A DNA stretch of 64,000 nucleotides from Streptomyces venezuelae (GTDB taxonomy: Bacteria > Actinomycetota > Actinomycetes > Streptomycetales > Streptomycetaceae), in the NCBI RefSeq assembly GCF_008642295.1, contig NZ_CP029190.1, positions 3,889,501-3,953,500 on the forward strand, written 5' to 3'. The position numbers were made by a program, and so were the translations under genes. Position 1 is the stretch's first letter, and the number at the start of each line of letters is the position of its first letter. Of the stretch, positions 52,926-62,573 are shown one piece after another. The notes below the pieces were generated by a model. That model was not told the DNA's origin, did no database searches, and saw only the letters and a list, made by a program, of their open reading frames with translations.

Positions 52926-53462
52926 GTGAACGACAACACCACGCACGGCATACGGATCAGACCGGGCGGTCTCGCCGACGCACCCGCCATCCTGGACATG
53001 CTCGACTCCGCGGTGGCCTGGATGAACGAGCGCGGCAACACCGAGCAATGGGGCACGACACCGTACTCGCAGAAGCCGGGCGGGGTGGCGCGGGTCGAGC
53101 GGTACACGACCGAGAACACCCCCTACGTCGCGGAGTTGGACGGCGCACCCGTCGGGGCGTTGGTGCTGGACTCCGGGCCCAGCCCGCAGATGCCGATCGC
53201 GCCGGCCGAGGAGCCCGAACGGTACGTCCGCCTCCTGGTCTCCTCCCGCCGCCATGCCGGCCTGGGCATCGGCGCGGCCCTGCTGGCCCATGCGGCCGAA
53301 GAAACCCGGCGGGCCGGTGTGGGCCTGCTGCGGGTCGACTGCTGGGCGGGCGGTGGCGGCGAACTGGTCGCGTTCTACGAACGCAACGGCTTTACGCCCA
53401 CCGTCGGCTTCCTGTCCGGCTCCTGGCCGGGCCAGGTCCTCTCCCGGCGCCTGACCCCCTGA
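52926..53462 (+). CDS. GNAT-family N-acetyltransferase, 178 aa
   Basis: GTG 52926, 9 bp after the membrane gene stop. GIRIRPGGLADAPAILDMLDSAVAWMNERGNTEQWG, VRLLVSSRRHAGLGIGAALLAHAAEETRRAG (acetyl-CoA loop R-x-x-G-x-G), and LVAFYERNGFTP are GNAT motifs. It acetylates an unknown substrate. Close spacing with the preceding gene suggests cotranscription. Confidence 0.9.
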   Translation: MNDNTTHGIRIRPGGLADAPAILDMLDSAVAWMNERGNTEQWGTTPYSQKPGGVARVERYTTENTPYVAELDGAPVGALVLDSGPSPQMPIAPAEEPERYVRLLVSSRRHAGLGIGAALLAHAAEETRRAGVGLLRVDCWAGGGGELVAFYERNGFTPTVGFLSGSWPGQVLSRRLTP

Positions 53463-53489
53463 CCCGGGCTCCACGCGGCTCCGCCTGTG

Positions 53490-53530
53490 CCGGAGGCGGG
53501 TCGCGCAGCATCTGCGTGACCCGCCTCCGG
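53490..53530. terminator. bidirectional terminator between GNAT gene and purA
   Basis: ccggaggcgggtcgcgcag pairs with ctgcgtgacccgcctccgg (one mismatch) around a 3-nt loop, between two convergent genes. Confidence 0.8.
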
Positions 53531-53551
53531 TTCGTCGTACAGCCGTTCCTG

Positions 53552-54835
53552 CTACAGGAACGAGTTGATCTCGATGGTCTCCGTGCGGCCCGGGCCCACA
53601 CCGATCGCGGAGATCGGCGCGCCGGACATCTCCTCCAGCGCCTTCACGTACGCCTGCGCGTTCTTCGGCAGGTCCGCGAAGGTCTTCGCCTTGGTGATGT
53701 CCTCGGACCAGCCCGGCAGCATCTCGTAGACCGGCTTCGCGTGGTGGAAGTCGGTCTGCGAGTACGGCAGCTCCTCGACCCGCTTGCCGTCGATCTCGTA
53801 CGCGACGCACACCGGGATCTCCTCCCAGCCGGTCAGCACGTCCAGCTTGGTGAGGAAGAAGTCGGTGAGGCCGTTCACCCGGGTGGCGTAACGCGCGATC
53901 ACCGCGTCGAACCAGCCGCAGCGGCGGTCGCGGCCGGTGGTGACGCCGCGCTCGCCGCCGATGCGGCGCAGGTCCTCGCCGTCCTGGTCGAACAGCTCGG
54001 TCGGGAACGGGCCGGCGCCGACACGGGTGGTGTACGCCTTCAGGATGCCGATGACCCGGCTGATCTTGGTCGGGCCGACGCCCGTACCGGTGCACGCGCC
54101 GCCCGCGGTCGGGTTCGACGAGGTCACGAACGGGTACGTGCCGTGGTCGACGTCGAGCAGGGTGCCCTGGCCGCCCTCGAACAGCACGACCTTGTCCTCG
54201 TCGAGCGCGTTGTTCAGGATCAGGGTGGTGTCGGCGACGTACGGGCGGATCTGCTCCGCGTACTGGAGCATCTCCGCGACGATCTGCTCCGGCTCGATGG
54301 CCCGCCGGTTGTAGAGCTTGGCGAGCAGCTGGTTCTTGCCCTCCAGCGCCGCTTCGACCTTCTGGGTGAGGATCGACTCGTCGTACAGGTCCTGGACCCG
54401 GATACCGACGCGGTTGATCTTGTCAGCGTAGGTCGGGCCGATGCCGCGGCCGGTGGTGCCGATCTTGCGCTTGCCGAGGAAGCGCTCGCCGACCTTGTCG
54501 AGGGTGACGTTGTACGGCGTGATCAGGTGCGCGTTACCGCTGATCAGCAGCTTCGAGGTGTCGATCCCACGGTCGTTGAGCCCGCGCAGCTCGGACAGGA
54601 GCACGGACGGGTCGACGACGACGCCGTTGCCGATCACCGGCGTGCAGCCGGGGGACAGGATTCCGGAAGGGAGAAGGTGGAGTGCGTACTTCTGGTCGCC
54701 TACGACGACCGTGTGGCCGGCGTTGTTGCCGCCCTGGTAGCGCACTACATAATCAACGGATCCACCGAGCAGGTCGGTGGCCTTTCCCTTGCCCTCGTCA
54801 CCCCACTGAGCTCCGAGCAGCACAAGAGCGGGCAC
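53552..54835 (-). CDS. purA: adenylosuccinate synthetase
   Basis: 427 residues. First committed step from IMP to AMP: joins aspartate to IMP with GTP. Motifs: [14 protein letters not shown] (catalytic Asp and P-loop), [50 protein letters not shown] and [11 protein letters not shown] near the end. Length fits the family. Confidence 0.98.
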   Translation of the reverse strand: MPALVLLGAQWGDEGKGKATDLLGGSVDYVVRYQGGNNAGHTVVVGDQKYALHLLPSGILSPGCTPVIGNGVVVDPSVLLSELRGLNDRGIDTSKLLISGNAHLITPYNVTLDKVGERFLGKRKIGTTGRGIGPTYADKINRVGIRVQDLYDESILTQKVEAALEGKNQLLAKLYNRRAIEPEQIVAEMLQYAEQIRPYVADTTLILNNALDEDKVVLFEGGQGTLLDVDHGTYPFVTSSNPTAGGACTGTGVGPTKISRVIGILKAYTTRVGAGPFPTELFDQDGEDLRRIGGERGVTTGRDRRCGWFDAVIARYATRVNGLTDFFLTKLDVLTGWEEIPVCVAYEIDGKRVEELPYSQTDFHHAKPVYEMLPGWSEDITKAKTFADLPKNAQAYVKALEEMSGAPISAIGVGPGRTETIEINSFL

Positions 54836-54936
54836 AGGCGTACACCTCTTCCGGATGGGGCATGTCCAAGGTCAGGGGGCGTACGACGATGTACACCGCA
54901 GGCTGAGCCGTCGGACCGGTACCCCGGAATAGACGA

Positions 54937-54964
54937 AGCCCCTGGCGCAATAGCGCAAGGGGCT
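54937..54964. promoter_or_regulatory. hairpin in the purA/lipid-kinase-like divergent region
   Basis: agcccctggcgc and gcgcaaggggct flank a 4-nt aata loop (one T/A mismatch-like pair). It sits 35 bp before the GTG at 54999 and followed by tcttgca. Read rightwards it looks like an attenuator-type terminator in the leader of the next gene; its role is unproven. Confidence 0.4.
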
Positions 54965-54998
54965 CTTGCACAAAGATGCTACCCGAGGAAGGACCGAG

Positions 54999-55982
54999 GT
55001 GTCGGCTCCAGAGCCCACCATGAGCGAGGCGGGCGCGCCGGTAGGTGCCCTGCTTGTGCTCGTCGACCCGGTCGCCCGCCGTCTTGACGGCGAGTCCGTG
55101 CGGATCGCGAAGGATGTGCTGAGTGCGGGGGCGGCGGCGAAAATCTGCCTCCCCGAGACCCCTGAGGAGTTCGCGCGGGCGCTCGCCCGCCGGGGTCATC
55201 GGCGCCCGGTGATCGTGGGGGACGACCGGGCGCTGGTGCGGGCGGTGGGGCTGCTGCACCGGGAGCGGGCCCTGGCCGCGGCCGGGGCGCTGTCGCTGGT
55301 GCCGGTGGGGCCGCTGTCGGCGCTGCCGCTGGCGCATGCGCTGGGCGTTCCGACCGGGACGGTGGCGGCGGCGCGGGCGGTGCTGGACGGCGCGGTGCGG
55401 ACGTACGACCTGCTGGTCGACGACAGCGACGGGGTGGTGCTGGGCGGGCTGCGGATCCCGCCGGTGTCGGCGGCGGGGCCGGGTGCGGGTGCGGGTGCCC
55501 GTGGCCGGCGGCCGGCGGCGGCGCGGTCGGTGTGGAGTGCGTGCAGGTCGCTGGTACGGACGCTGGGGCGCCCGCCGGTGGCCGGTTCGGCCGGTTCGGG
55601 CGGTTCGGCGGGCGCGGACGTGGGTGCCGGTGCAGGCAGGGGTGCGGGGGCTGCCGGGGTGGCGGCGTCCGGCGTGTCCGCGGCGCGGGCGGCGCACCGG
55701 CTGCGGGTGGAGGCGGACGGGGTGCTGCTGGCCGATCTGGACCGGTCGGTGGAGGACGTGTCGGTGGTGGGCCGGGACGGGCTGGCCGAGGTGGTCGTCC
55801 GTACGGGTGGCGGCGCCGCCGGCACGGTGACGGCGTTGGCCCGTACGGTGACGGTCTCGGGGGCGGATTTCCGCTACCGGGCTGACCATGCGGTGGCAGG
55901 GCCGGTGCGGCGCCGGACGTGGACGCTGTATCCGTCGGCCTGGAGCCTGACGGTGGCCCGGGACCCGGCCGACCCGGCTTGA
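54999..55982 (+). CDS. diacylglycerol-kinase-like (lipid/NAD kinase fold) protein, 327 aa
   Basis: GTG 54999 after GAGGAAGGA; ATG 55020 is the alternative. GALLVLVDPVARRLDGESVRIAKDVL is the start of a DAGK catalytic fold, and the split C-terminal part HRLRVEADGVLLADLDRSVEDVSVV...GTVTALARTVTVSGADFRYRAD matches the beta-rich domain 2 of lipid kinases. A Gly/Ala-rich insert (~165-225) separates them. The GGDGT ATP loop is not seen, so kinase activity is doubtful. The last 32 bp are duplicated directly after the stop. Confidence 0.7.
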   Translation: MSAPEPTMSEAGAPVGALLVLVDPVARRLDGESVRIAKDVLSAGAAAKICLPETPEEFARALARRGHRRPVIVGDDRALVRAVGLLHRERALAAAGALSLVPVGPLSALPLAHALGVPTGTVAAARAVLDGAVRTYDLLVDDSDGVVLGGLRIPPVSAAGPGAGAGARGRRPAAARSVWSACRSLVRTLGRPPVAGSAGSGGSAGADVGAGAGRGAGAAGVAASGVSAARAAHRLRVEADGVLLADLDRSVEDVSVVGRDGLAEVVVRTGGGAAGTVTALARTVTVSGADFRYRADHAVAGPVRRRTWTLYPSAWSLTVARDPADPA

Positions 55983-56071
55983 CGGTGGCCCGGGACCCGG
56001 CCGACCCGGCCTGACGCCGGAGCGCGGCCCGGGCGGGCCTCCGCCGGGCCGAGGTCCGGCTCAGGCCCGGC

Positions 56072-56644
56072 TCAGGCCCGGTCCGCCGGGTTCCGTCCGC
56101 CGGACTCCGGGGCGCCCCCGCTCAGCCCCTCCGCCAGGTCCCGGTCGAGGTCCAGCGTCGCCCTGTGCGTGCGCCAGCGGTCCAGCATGGAGAGCATCTC
56201 CCCCTGGAGGAATTCGAAGAACGCGGCGGTTTCCGCGACCCGGGTGCCGGCCGGGGAGTGCGGGCCGAGGCTGACCGCGCCCTCGCGCAGCGTCCGCTCC
56301 CAGCTGCTCAGCACCTGGTCGCGGCGGGTGAAGGTCTCGTACCAGAGCTCGTTGTGCAGCACGTACCGGTCCCGGCGGGAGCCCGGCTCGCGTTCCCGGC
56401 TGACCATGTCGACCTGGCTCAGGTAGCCGATCGCGCCTGAGACCGCCGCCGGGCTGACCTGCAGGGCCTTGCCGAGCTCCGCCGAGGTCATGCTGCCCTT
56501 GTCGCTGGCCAGCAGGCAGGCGAAGACCCGCGCTGCCATCCGTTGCATGCCGGCGTCGGTCAGCTGGCCCGCGAACCGCTCGACGAAACGCGACACCGCC
56601 TCCCGGTCCCGCCGCTCGCCGTCGTTCTCCTGCGTCACACCCAT
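56072..56644 (-). CDS. GbsR/MarR-type transcriptional regulator, 190 aa
   Basis: From ATG 56644 (GTG 56653 possible). RREAVSRFVERFAGQLTDAGMQRMAARVFACLLASDKGSMTSAELGKALQVSPAAVSGAIGYLSQVDMVSREREPGSRRDRYVL is a winged helix of the MarR/GbsR group. The helical C terminus (FEFLQGEMLSMLDRWRTH) should dimerise. It is divergent from the ABC exporter and probably represses it through the palindrome at 56693-56708. Confidence 0.88.
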   Translation of the reverse strand: MGVTQENDGERRDREAVSRFVERFAGQLTDAGMQRMAARVFACLLASDKGSMTSAELGKALQVSPAAVSGAIGYLSQVDMVSREREPGSRRDRYVLHNELWYETFTRRDQVLSSWERTLREGAVSLGPHSPAGTRVAETAAFFEFLQGEMLSMLDRWRTHRATLDLDRDLAEGLSGGAPESGGRNPADRA

Positions 56645-56692
56645 CTCCGCCACACCGCCGACTCTACGCGACCCTTTTGATGTTTCTCTAAC

Positions 56693-56708
56693 TTCACAAC
56701 TTTGTGAA
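56693..56708. promoter_or_regulatory. palindromic operator between MarR-type gene and ABC exporter
   Basis: ttcacaa-ct-ttgtgaa, a perfect 7-bp inverted repeat with a 2-bp centre, lies 21 bp before the ATP-binding gene ATG (56729) and 49 bp from the regulator start. It fits a MarR/GbsR dimer site and likely overlaps both promoters. Confidence 0.65.
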
Positions 56709-56728
56709 AGTAGCGTACGTTCAGAAAC

Positions 56729-57628
56729 ATGACGAAGGCAATCAGCGTCGCCGGACTTCACAAGGCGTTCGGCCGCACGCATGCACTGGACGGCCTCGAC
56801 CTCTCGGTGGCCACCGGCGAGGTCCACGGCTTCCTCGGCCCCAACGGAGCCGGCAAGTCCACCACCATCCGGGTCCTGCTCGGCCTGCTGCGCGCCGACT
56901 CCGGCACCGCCGAACTGCTCGGCGGCGACCCGTGGGCCGACGCCGTCGCCCTGCACCGCCGCATCGCCTACGTCCCCGGGGACGTCACCCTGTGGCGCAA
57001 CCTCTCGGGCGGTGAGGTCATCGACCTCTACGGCCGGCTGCGCGGCGGCCTCGACCGGGCCCGCCGGGCCTCCCTGATCGAACGCTTCGAGCTCGACCCC
57101 ACGAAAAAGGGCCGCACCTACTCCAAGGGCAACCGGCAGAAGGTCGCCCTGGTCGCCGCATTCGCCTCCGACGCCGAGCTGCTCATCCTGGACGAGCCCA
57201 CCTCCGGTCTCGACCCGCTGATGGAGGAGGTCTTCCGGAGCTGCGTCACCGAGGCGCGTGCCGCCGGCCGGACCGTGCTGCTCAGCTCGCACATCCTGAG
57301 CGAGGTGGAGACCCTCTGCGACCGGGTCAGCATCATCCGCAAGGGGCGCACCGTCGAGACCGGCACCCTTGCCGACCTGCGGCACCTCACCCGTACGTCG
57401 GTCAGTGCCGAGCTCGCCGGCCCGCCCAACGGGGTCGCGCACCTGCCCGGTGTGTACGACGTGGACATCACCGGCCACCGGGTCCGGCTCCAGGTGGACA
57501 CCGACAAGCTGGATGCGGTGCTGCGGGCGCTCACCGACTCGGGCGTGCGGTCGCTCACTTCGACCCCGCCCACCCTGGAGGAGCTCTTCCTCCGCCACTA
57601 CACGGCAGAGGAAGCGAACGCACGATGA
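56729..57628 (+). CDS. ABC exporter ATP-binding protein, 299 aa
   Basis: Walker [10 protein letters not shown] (37-45), signature [14 protein letters not shown] in place of LSGGQ, Walker [16 protein letters not shown]-loop LLSSHILSE. The C-terminal ~80 residues are an extra beta domain ([31 protein letters not shown]) found in drug-export ATPases of the DrrA/Tnr group. It energises the permease whose ATG overlaps its stop by 4 bp. Confidence 0.93.
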   Translation: MTKAISVAGLHKAFGRTHALDGLDLSVATGEVHGFLGPNGAGKSTTIRVLLGLLRADSGTAELLGGDPWADAVALHRRIAYVPGDVTLWRNLSGGEVIDLYGRLRGGLDRARRASLIERFELDPTKKGRTYSKGNRQKVALVAAFASDAELLILDEPTSGLDPLMEEVFRSCVTEARAAGRTVLLSSHILSEVETLCDRVSIIRKGRTVETGTLADLRHLTRTSVSAELAGPPNGVAHLPGVYDVDITGHRVRLQVDTDKLDAVLRALTDSGVRSLTSTPPTLEELFLRHYTAEEANAR

Positions 57629-59226
57629 GCGGCAGCAACAGCAGCCACCGCCAACTGGCCGGAACCGGGATCCTGCTGCGGCTGGCCCTGCGCCGTGACC
57701 GCGTCATGATGCCGGTCTGGATCCTGGCCACCGGGCTGATCGTGGTCAGCATGCCGGGATCGCTGGGGAACATCTACGCCACGGCCGCCGAGCGGGCCGG
57801 GATCGCCGCCACCATGAATGCGAACGGCTCGATGCGCGCCCTGTACGGGCCGGTGTTCGGGGATTCCCTCGGAGCCCTGACGGCCTGGCGGATCGGCGGC
57901 TTTGCCGCGGTGCTGGCCGCGGTCATGAGTCTGGTCATCGTGGTCCGGCACACCCGGGAGGAAGAGGAGACGGGACGTCAGGAGCTGTTGTCCGCGGCGA
58001 TGGTGGGGCGGCGGGCCCCGCTGACCGCGGCGCTGCTGGCCGCCCTGGTGGCCAATGGGCTGCTGGGCCTGCTCATCGCGGGCGGCCTGGCCGGCCGGGG
58101 TGCGGGCGGGGCGCTCGCACTCGGTCTCGGGATCGCGGCCACCGGGATGCTGTTCGCGACCACGGCCGCCCTGGCGGCCCAGCTGACCGAGAGTGCGCGG
58201 TTCGCCAAGGGCCTGGCGGTGGCCGTGCTGGGTGCGGCCTTCGTACTGAGGGCGGCGGGCGATGCGGGGGAGCGGGGCGGGAGTTCGGTACTGACCTGGG
58301 CCTCGCCGCTCGGCTGGCTGGAGAACGTACGTCCCTTCGCCGCCGAACGCTGGTGGGTGCTGGGGCTGATGGCCGGGGTGGTCGCCGGGCAGGCGGTGCT
58401 CGCATATGTGCTGGCCGGGCGGCGTGATCTGGGCATGAGCTTCCTGCCGACCCGGCCGGGGCCGGCCGAGGGCCGGCTCGGGTCGGCGGGTGCGCTGGCC
58501 TGGCGGCTGCAGCGGGGCGCCGTGCTCGGCTGGAGCGTGGGGTTCCTGCTGGCCGGAGTCGTGTTCGGCGGGATGGCGGACGGGGCCGCCGACCTGGTCG
58601 GCGACAACGAGCGGACCCGCGAGATCTTCGAGCGGATGGGCGGGCAGAGCGAACTGACCGATGCGTTCCTTGCGGCGATCGCCGGGCTGCTCGGCATGGT
58701 GGCCGCGCTCTACATCGTGGCCTCGGTGCTGCGGCTGCACGGTGAGGAGACGGGGCAGCGTGCCGAACCGCTGCTGGCCGGCCCGGTCGGCCGGCCGGCC
58801 TGGGCGGGCGGGCACCTGGTGATCGCCTTCGGCGGTGCCGCGCTGATCCTGGCACTGGGCGGGCTCGGGCTCGGCATCGGGCACGGCAGGGGAGTGGGCG
58901 CGGCCTTGGGGGCGACCCTGGTGCAGCTGCCGGCGGTGTGGGTGATCGGGGCACTGGCGGTGCTGCTGTACGGTGTGGCGCCGCGGTATGCGGGGGCGGC
59001 CTGGGCGGTGGCCGGGACCGCGCTGGCCCTGGGCTGGATCGGCCCGGCGCTGAACCTGCCGCAGGGGGTGCTGAACCTGTCGCCCTTCGCCCACCTGCCG
59101 AAACTGCCGGGGTCCGAGGGGCTTGCGGGGGCGGAGGGGGCTGCGGTCCTGCTGCTGGCCGCCCTGGCGGCGGCCCTGGCCGGCGCCGGCCTCGCGGCCC
59201 TGCGCCGCAGGGACATGGTGTCCTAG
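57625..59226 (+). CDS. ABC exporter permease, 533 aa
   Basis: ATGA overlap with the ATP-binding gene. Two ABC-2-like halves of about six helices each ([21 protein letters not shown]...; [62 protein letters not shown]). This layout is that of Streptomyces polyketide-antibiotic exporters (Tsnr/DrrB-like fused permeases). Function: export or resistance under control of the MarR-type regulator. Confidence 0.9.
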   Translation: MSGSNSSHRQLAGTGILLRLALRRDRVMMPVWILATGLIVVSMPGSLGNIYATAAERAGIAATMNANGSMRALYGPVFGDSLGALTAWRIGGFAAVLAAVMSLVIVVRHTREEEETGRQELLSAAMVGRRAPLTAALLAALVANGLLGLLIAGGLAGRGAGGALALGLGIAATGMLFATTAALAAQLTESARFAKGLAVAVLGAAFVLRAAGDAGERGGSSVLTWASPLGWLENVRPFAAERWWVLGLMAGVVAGQAVLAYVLAGRRDLGMSFLPTRPGPAEGRLGSAGALAWRLQRGAVLGWSVGFLLAGVVFGGMADGAADLVGDNERTREIFERMGGQSELTDAFLAAIAGLLGMVAALYIVASVLRLHGEETGQRAEPLLAGPVGRPAWAGGHLVIAFGGAALILALGGLGLGIGHGRGVGAALGATLVQLPAVWVIGALAVLLYGVAPRYAGAAWAVAGTALALGWIGPALNLPQGVLNLSPFAHLPKLPGSEGLAGAEGAAVLLLAALAAALAGAGLAALRRRDMVS

Positions 59227-59245
59227 GACGTGTCCGGCCGCCGCA

Positions 59246-60451
59246 CTAGCAGTCCACGAGGAGCTCCCGCAGGCCGCGGATCACGTACCCGTCCTGCCAC
59301 TCCGGCTCGCGGAGCAGCCGGATGGGCGGGACGTGCGGGTCCAGGAAGGCTCCGAAAGAGGCCATGAGTTCCAGCCGGGCCAGCGGAGCCCCGAGGCAGT
59401 AGTGGATCCCGGCCCCGAAGCTGAGGTGGGGATTGTCCCGGCGCAGGAGATCCAGCTCGTCGGGACGTTCGAACCGGGCCGGGTCCCGGTTGGCGGACCC
59501 GAACAGCAGGGCCACCTCGGCGCCGCGTGGGAGGACGGTGTCCCCGATGCTCACCTCGTCCAGCACCCACCGCTCGAACATCTGCAGCGGGGTGTCGTAC
59601 CGCATGAGTTCATCCACAGCTGTGGACAACATTTCGGCAGGGCGCTCCCGCAGCTCCCGCAGTTGCTCCGGATTGCGGAACAGCGCCCACCAGCCGTTCA
59701 CCGTCGTGTTCACGGTGGCCTCGTGGCCCGCGTTCAGCAGCAGCACACAGGTGGAGATCATCTCCTGTTCGCTGAGCCGGCCCTCCTCGTCGTGGGCGGC
59801 GATCAGCGCGGAGATCAGATCTTCCCCGGGTTTCGCGCGCCGCTCACCGATCAGGCCGTGCAGGTAGGAACTGAACTCCACCGACGCCGCCACGGCCCGT
59901 GCCGCCGTGTCCTCGTCCGGCCGCAGCTCGAACATCCCGCAGATGGCCGCCGACCACGGCCGCAACAGCCCCCGGTCCGCCTCCGGCACCCCCAGCAGCT
60001 CGGCGATCACCGCCACCGGCAGCGGCTCGGCGACCGCCGTCAGCAGATCCCCGCCGCCCTCGGCGACGAACGCGGCCACCAGATCCTGCGCCATCCGCCG
60101 GACGGTGGGCGCCAGCCGCTCCACCGTCCGCGGCGTGAACGCCTTGGACACCAGCTTCCGCACCCGCGCATGGGCGGGATCCTCCAGATCCAGCAGCCCG
60201 TTCCCGTTCAGGACGTGGAACGGCTCGTGTGCGGCGGGCGGCGGGGTCTGCCCGAACTCCTCGTAGGAGAACCGGTGCAGATAGGTCCGCCCCAGCCGCC
60301 GGTCCCGCAGCAGCGCACTCACGTCCGCATGGTGCGGCACCAGCCACTGCCCGGTCGCCTCGCACCACACGGCCCTCCCCCGCGCCCGCAACTCCCGGTA
60401 GGCGGGGTACGGATCGGCAACGAACGAGGGGTCCCACGGATCGAAGTCCAT
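59246..60451 (-). CDS. cytochrome P450, 401 aa
   Basis: I-helix oxygen-binding LLLNAGHEATVNTTVN, K-helix ExxR in VDELMRYDTP, meander region, and heme loop FGAGIHYCLGAPLAR with the cysteine thiolate. The N terminus MDFDPWDPSFVADPYPAYREL shows it is soluble. Actinobacterial P450s of this kind oxidise natural products or xenobiotics. No ferredoxin gene is adjacent, so redox partners are elsewhere. Convergent with the exporter with 19 bp between. Confidence 0.93.
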   Translation of the reverse strand: MDFDPWDPSFVADPYPAYRELRARGRAVWCEATGQWLVPHHADVSALLRDRRLGRTYLHRFSYEEFGQTPPPAAHEPFHVLNGNGLLDLEDPAHARVRKLVSKAFTPRTVERLAPTVRRMAQDLVAAFVAEGGGDLLTAVAEPLPVAVIAELLGVPEADRGLLRPWSAAICGMFELRPDEDTAARAVAASVEFSSYLHGLIGERRAKPGEDLISALIAAHDEEGRLSEQEMISTCVLLLNAGHEATVNTTVNGWWALFRNPEQLRELRERPAEMLSTAVDELMRYDTPLQMFERWVLDEVSIGDTVLPRGAEVALLFGSANRDPARFERPDELDLLRRDNPHLSFGAGIHYCLGAPLARLELMASFGAFLDPHVPPIRLLREPEWQDGYVIRGLRELLVDC

Positions 60452-60504
60452 GACCGCACCCTAGGCGCTGACCCGGCCTCCGGACCGCTGCGACGGGGTG
60501 CCCG

Positions 60505-61173
60505 CTACGACGGGGTGACCAGACGCGTCTCGTAGGCGTACACCGCGGCCTGGGTCCGGTCCCGCAGACCCAGCTTCACCAGAATCCGGCTCACATGCGT
60601 TTTGATCGTGGACTCCGCTATGACCAGCCGCTCGGCTATCTCCGCATTGGACAGGCCCTGGGCGATCAGGACCAGCACCTCCGTCTCCCGGTCCGTCAGC
60701 TCCTCCACCGCCACCCGGTCCGCGGGTCTGGGCACGTCCGACAGCCGGGAGAACTCCGACAGCAGCCGCCGGGTCACCGACGGGGCCAGCAGGGCCTCCC
60801 CGGCCGCCACCACCCGGACACCGTCCGCCAGCTGACGGGCCGACGCATCCTTGAGCAGGAATCCAGAGGCTCCGGCCCGCAGCGCCTGGTACACGTACTC
60901 GTCGAGGTCGAAGGTCGTCAGGACCAGCACCTTCGCATCCGCGTCCGCCGCCACGATCTGCCGGGTCGCCTCCAGCCCGTTCATCTCCGGCATCCGGATG
61001 TCCATCAGCACCACATCCGGACGCAGCGCCGCCACCTGGGCGATGGCCTCCCGGCCGTCCACCGCCTCGCCGACCACCTCGATGCCCGGCATGGCGTTCA
61101 GCAGGACGGAGAATCCCTCCCGGACCATCATCTGGTCGTCCACGATCAGCACTCTGATCGCCGGCTCGGTCAT
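60505..61173 (-). CDS. NarL/LuxR-family response regulator, 222 aa (system 1)
   Basis: Receiver domain with IRVLIVDDQMMVREGFSVLLNA, phospho-Asp in DVVLMDIRMPEMNG, KVLVLTTFDLDEYVYQALRAGASGFLLKD. C-terminal HTH: ELTDRETEVLVLIAQGLSNAEIAERLVIAESTIKTHVSRILVKLGLRDRTQA. Start ATG 61173 overlaps the kinase stop by ATGA, so they are coupled. Near-twin of 62574-63245. Confidence 0.95.
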   Translation of the reverse strand: MTEPAIRVLIVDDQMMVREGFSVLLNAMPGIEVVGEAVDGREAIAQVAALRPDVVLMDIRMPEMNGLEATRQIVAADADAKVLVLTTFDLDEYVYQALRAGASGFLLKDASARQLADGVRVVAAGEALLAPSVTRRLLSEFSRLSDVPRPADRVAVEELTDRETEVLVLIAQGLSNAEIAERLVIAESTIKTHVSRILVKLGLRDRTQAAVYAYETRLVTPS

Positions 61174-62510
61174 GCCGCGTCCTCGACCGGCACGCTGCGT
61201 ACCGGTATGAACACCGCCACCTCGTAGCCCCCTTCGGCCGTCTCGCCCGCCGTCATCTCCCCCTCCAGCATGGCCACCCGCTCGCGCATCCCCGTGATCC
61301 CGTGCCCGGCGCCCGAAGAAGGCCGTACGTCCCCGCTCGGCGGGTCGTTGACCACCCGCACCCCGAGCCCGCCCAGCACATAGGACACCTCCACCCCGGC
61401 CGCCGCCCCCGGCGCATGCCGCAGGGTGTTGCTCAGCGCCTCCTGGATGATCCGGTACGCCGACAGCTCCACCCCCTGCGGGAGCTCCCGCACCGACCCG
61501 GTCACCGTCTTCTCCACGCTCAGCCCGGCCTCCCGGACATTGGCCAGCAGGCCGTCCAGCGCGGCCAGGGTCGGCTGCGGGGCCTCCGGAGCCTCGTAGT
61601 CCGCGGACCGCACCACCCCGAGCACCCGCCGCAGCTCGGTGAGCGCGGCCACCGCGTTCTCCCGGATCGTGGCGAACGCCGCCTCCAGTTCCGGCGGCGG
61701 GTTCTCCACCCGGTAGGGCGCCGCCTCGGCCTGGATCGCCACCACCGACATGTGGTGGGCGACCACATCGTGCAACTCCCGGGCGATGGTGGTCCGCTCC
61801 TCGAGCAGCGTCCGCCGGTCCCGCTCCACAGCCGTCACCTCCTGCTGCGCGGTGACCTCCTGTACGGCCTCCACCCGGATGTGCCGCATGCTGATGGCGA
61901 GCAGTACGAACGCCGACACCACCATCATGTTGACCACGTTGAGCGGCTGCCCCCGGCCGAGCAGGCTGACCATGACGGCGCCGAGCCCTACGGTGATGGC
62001 CCACATCCAGGCGGACACGCGAGGACCGGTCCGCATCGCGACCACTGCCAACACCGTGAGGTACGCGAGGAAGGAGCTGGGCGACCACGGCCAGGTCATG
62101 TACCCGGCATCGAACACGGACAGCAGCAGGGTGCTCGCCACGCTCGCCCAGAACGCGGCAATCGGCCGCATCAGCGTCATCAGCACCGGGACACCGGCGA
62201 TCAGGCCCATGAACAGGGACGACAGCGGATTCGAGAACCACATCCCCCAGCCGTCCATGCCGCCGAGGACGACCACGACGAAAGCGGCCAGCCCCACCGC
62301 CGCGTGCGGGGCGTGCGGTGCCAGCAGACGTATCCCCTCCGGCAGCCGCCGGGTCAGTGGGCCGTCCGTCCGCATCGGGGGCAGCGGCCGGTAGACAAAG
62401 GCGTTGACGAACAGGTCCTGGCGCAGGGCCTGGAGAATCTGGAATTCGGGGGTCCGGGGGGTCCCCCCGGCGGCTGTCTTGGTCACGTACAAACCGTAGG
62501 TCCGCCGCAC
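61170..62510 (-). CDS. sensor histidine kinase, HisKA_3 type (system 1)
   Basis: 446 residues from GTG 62510 (GTG 62486 also possible; neither has a good ribosome site). An N-terminal region and about six membrane helices (~70-205) are followed by the dimerisation histidine in IARELHDVVAHHMSVVAIQ and ATPase motifs LPQGVELSAYRIIQEALSNTLRHA, GHGITGMRERVAMLEG. It phosphorylates the downstream NarL-type regulator. The signal is unknown. Confidence 0.92.
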   Translation of the reverse strand: MRRTYGLYVTKTAAGGTPRTPEFQILQALRQDLFVNAFVYRPLPPMRTDGPLTRRLPEGIRLLAPHAPHAAVGLAAFVVVVLGGMDGWGMWFSNPLSSLFMGLIAGVPVLMTLMRPIAAFWASVASTLLLSVFDAGYMTWPWSPSSFLAYLTVLAVVAMRTGPRVSAWMWAITVGLGAVMVSLLGRGQPLNVVNMMVVSAFVLLAISMRHIRVEAVQEVTAQQEVTAVERDRRTLLEERTTIARELHDVVAHHMSVVAIQAEAAPYRVENPPPELEAAFATIRENAVAALTELRRVLGVVRSADYEAPEAPQPTLAALDGLLANVREAGLSVEKTVTGSVRELPQGVELSAYRIIQEALSNTLRHAPGAAAGVEVSYVLGGLGVRVVNDPPSGDVRPSSGAGHGITGMRERVAMLEGEMTAGETAEGGYEVAVFIPVRSVPVEDAA

Positions 62511-62573
62511 CCTCGTCCGCGTCGCCGCCGATGGGGATCTCTCAGGGTCCCCCTCAAGTACTACCCGGCCCCC

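Noticed and set aside
54937..54964. Hairpin as the purA terminator
   Set aside because: It is upstream of purA (minus strand), not downstream; kept only as a possible leader element of the divergent gene.
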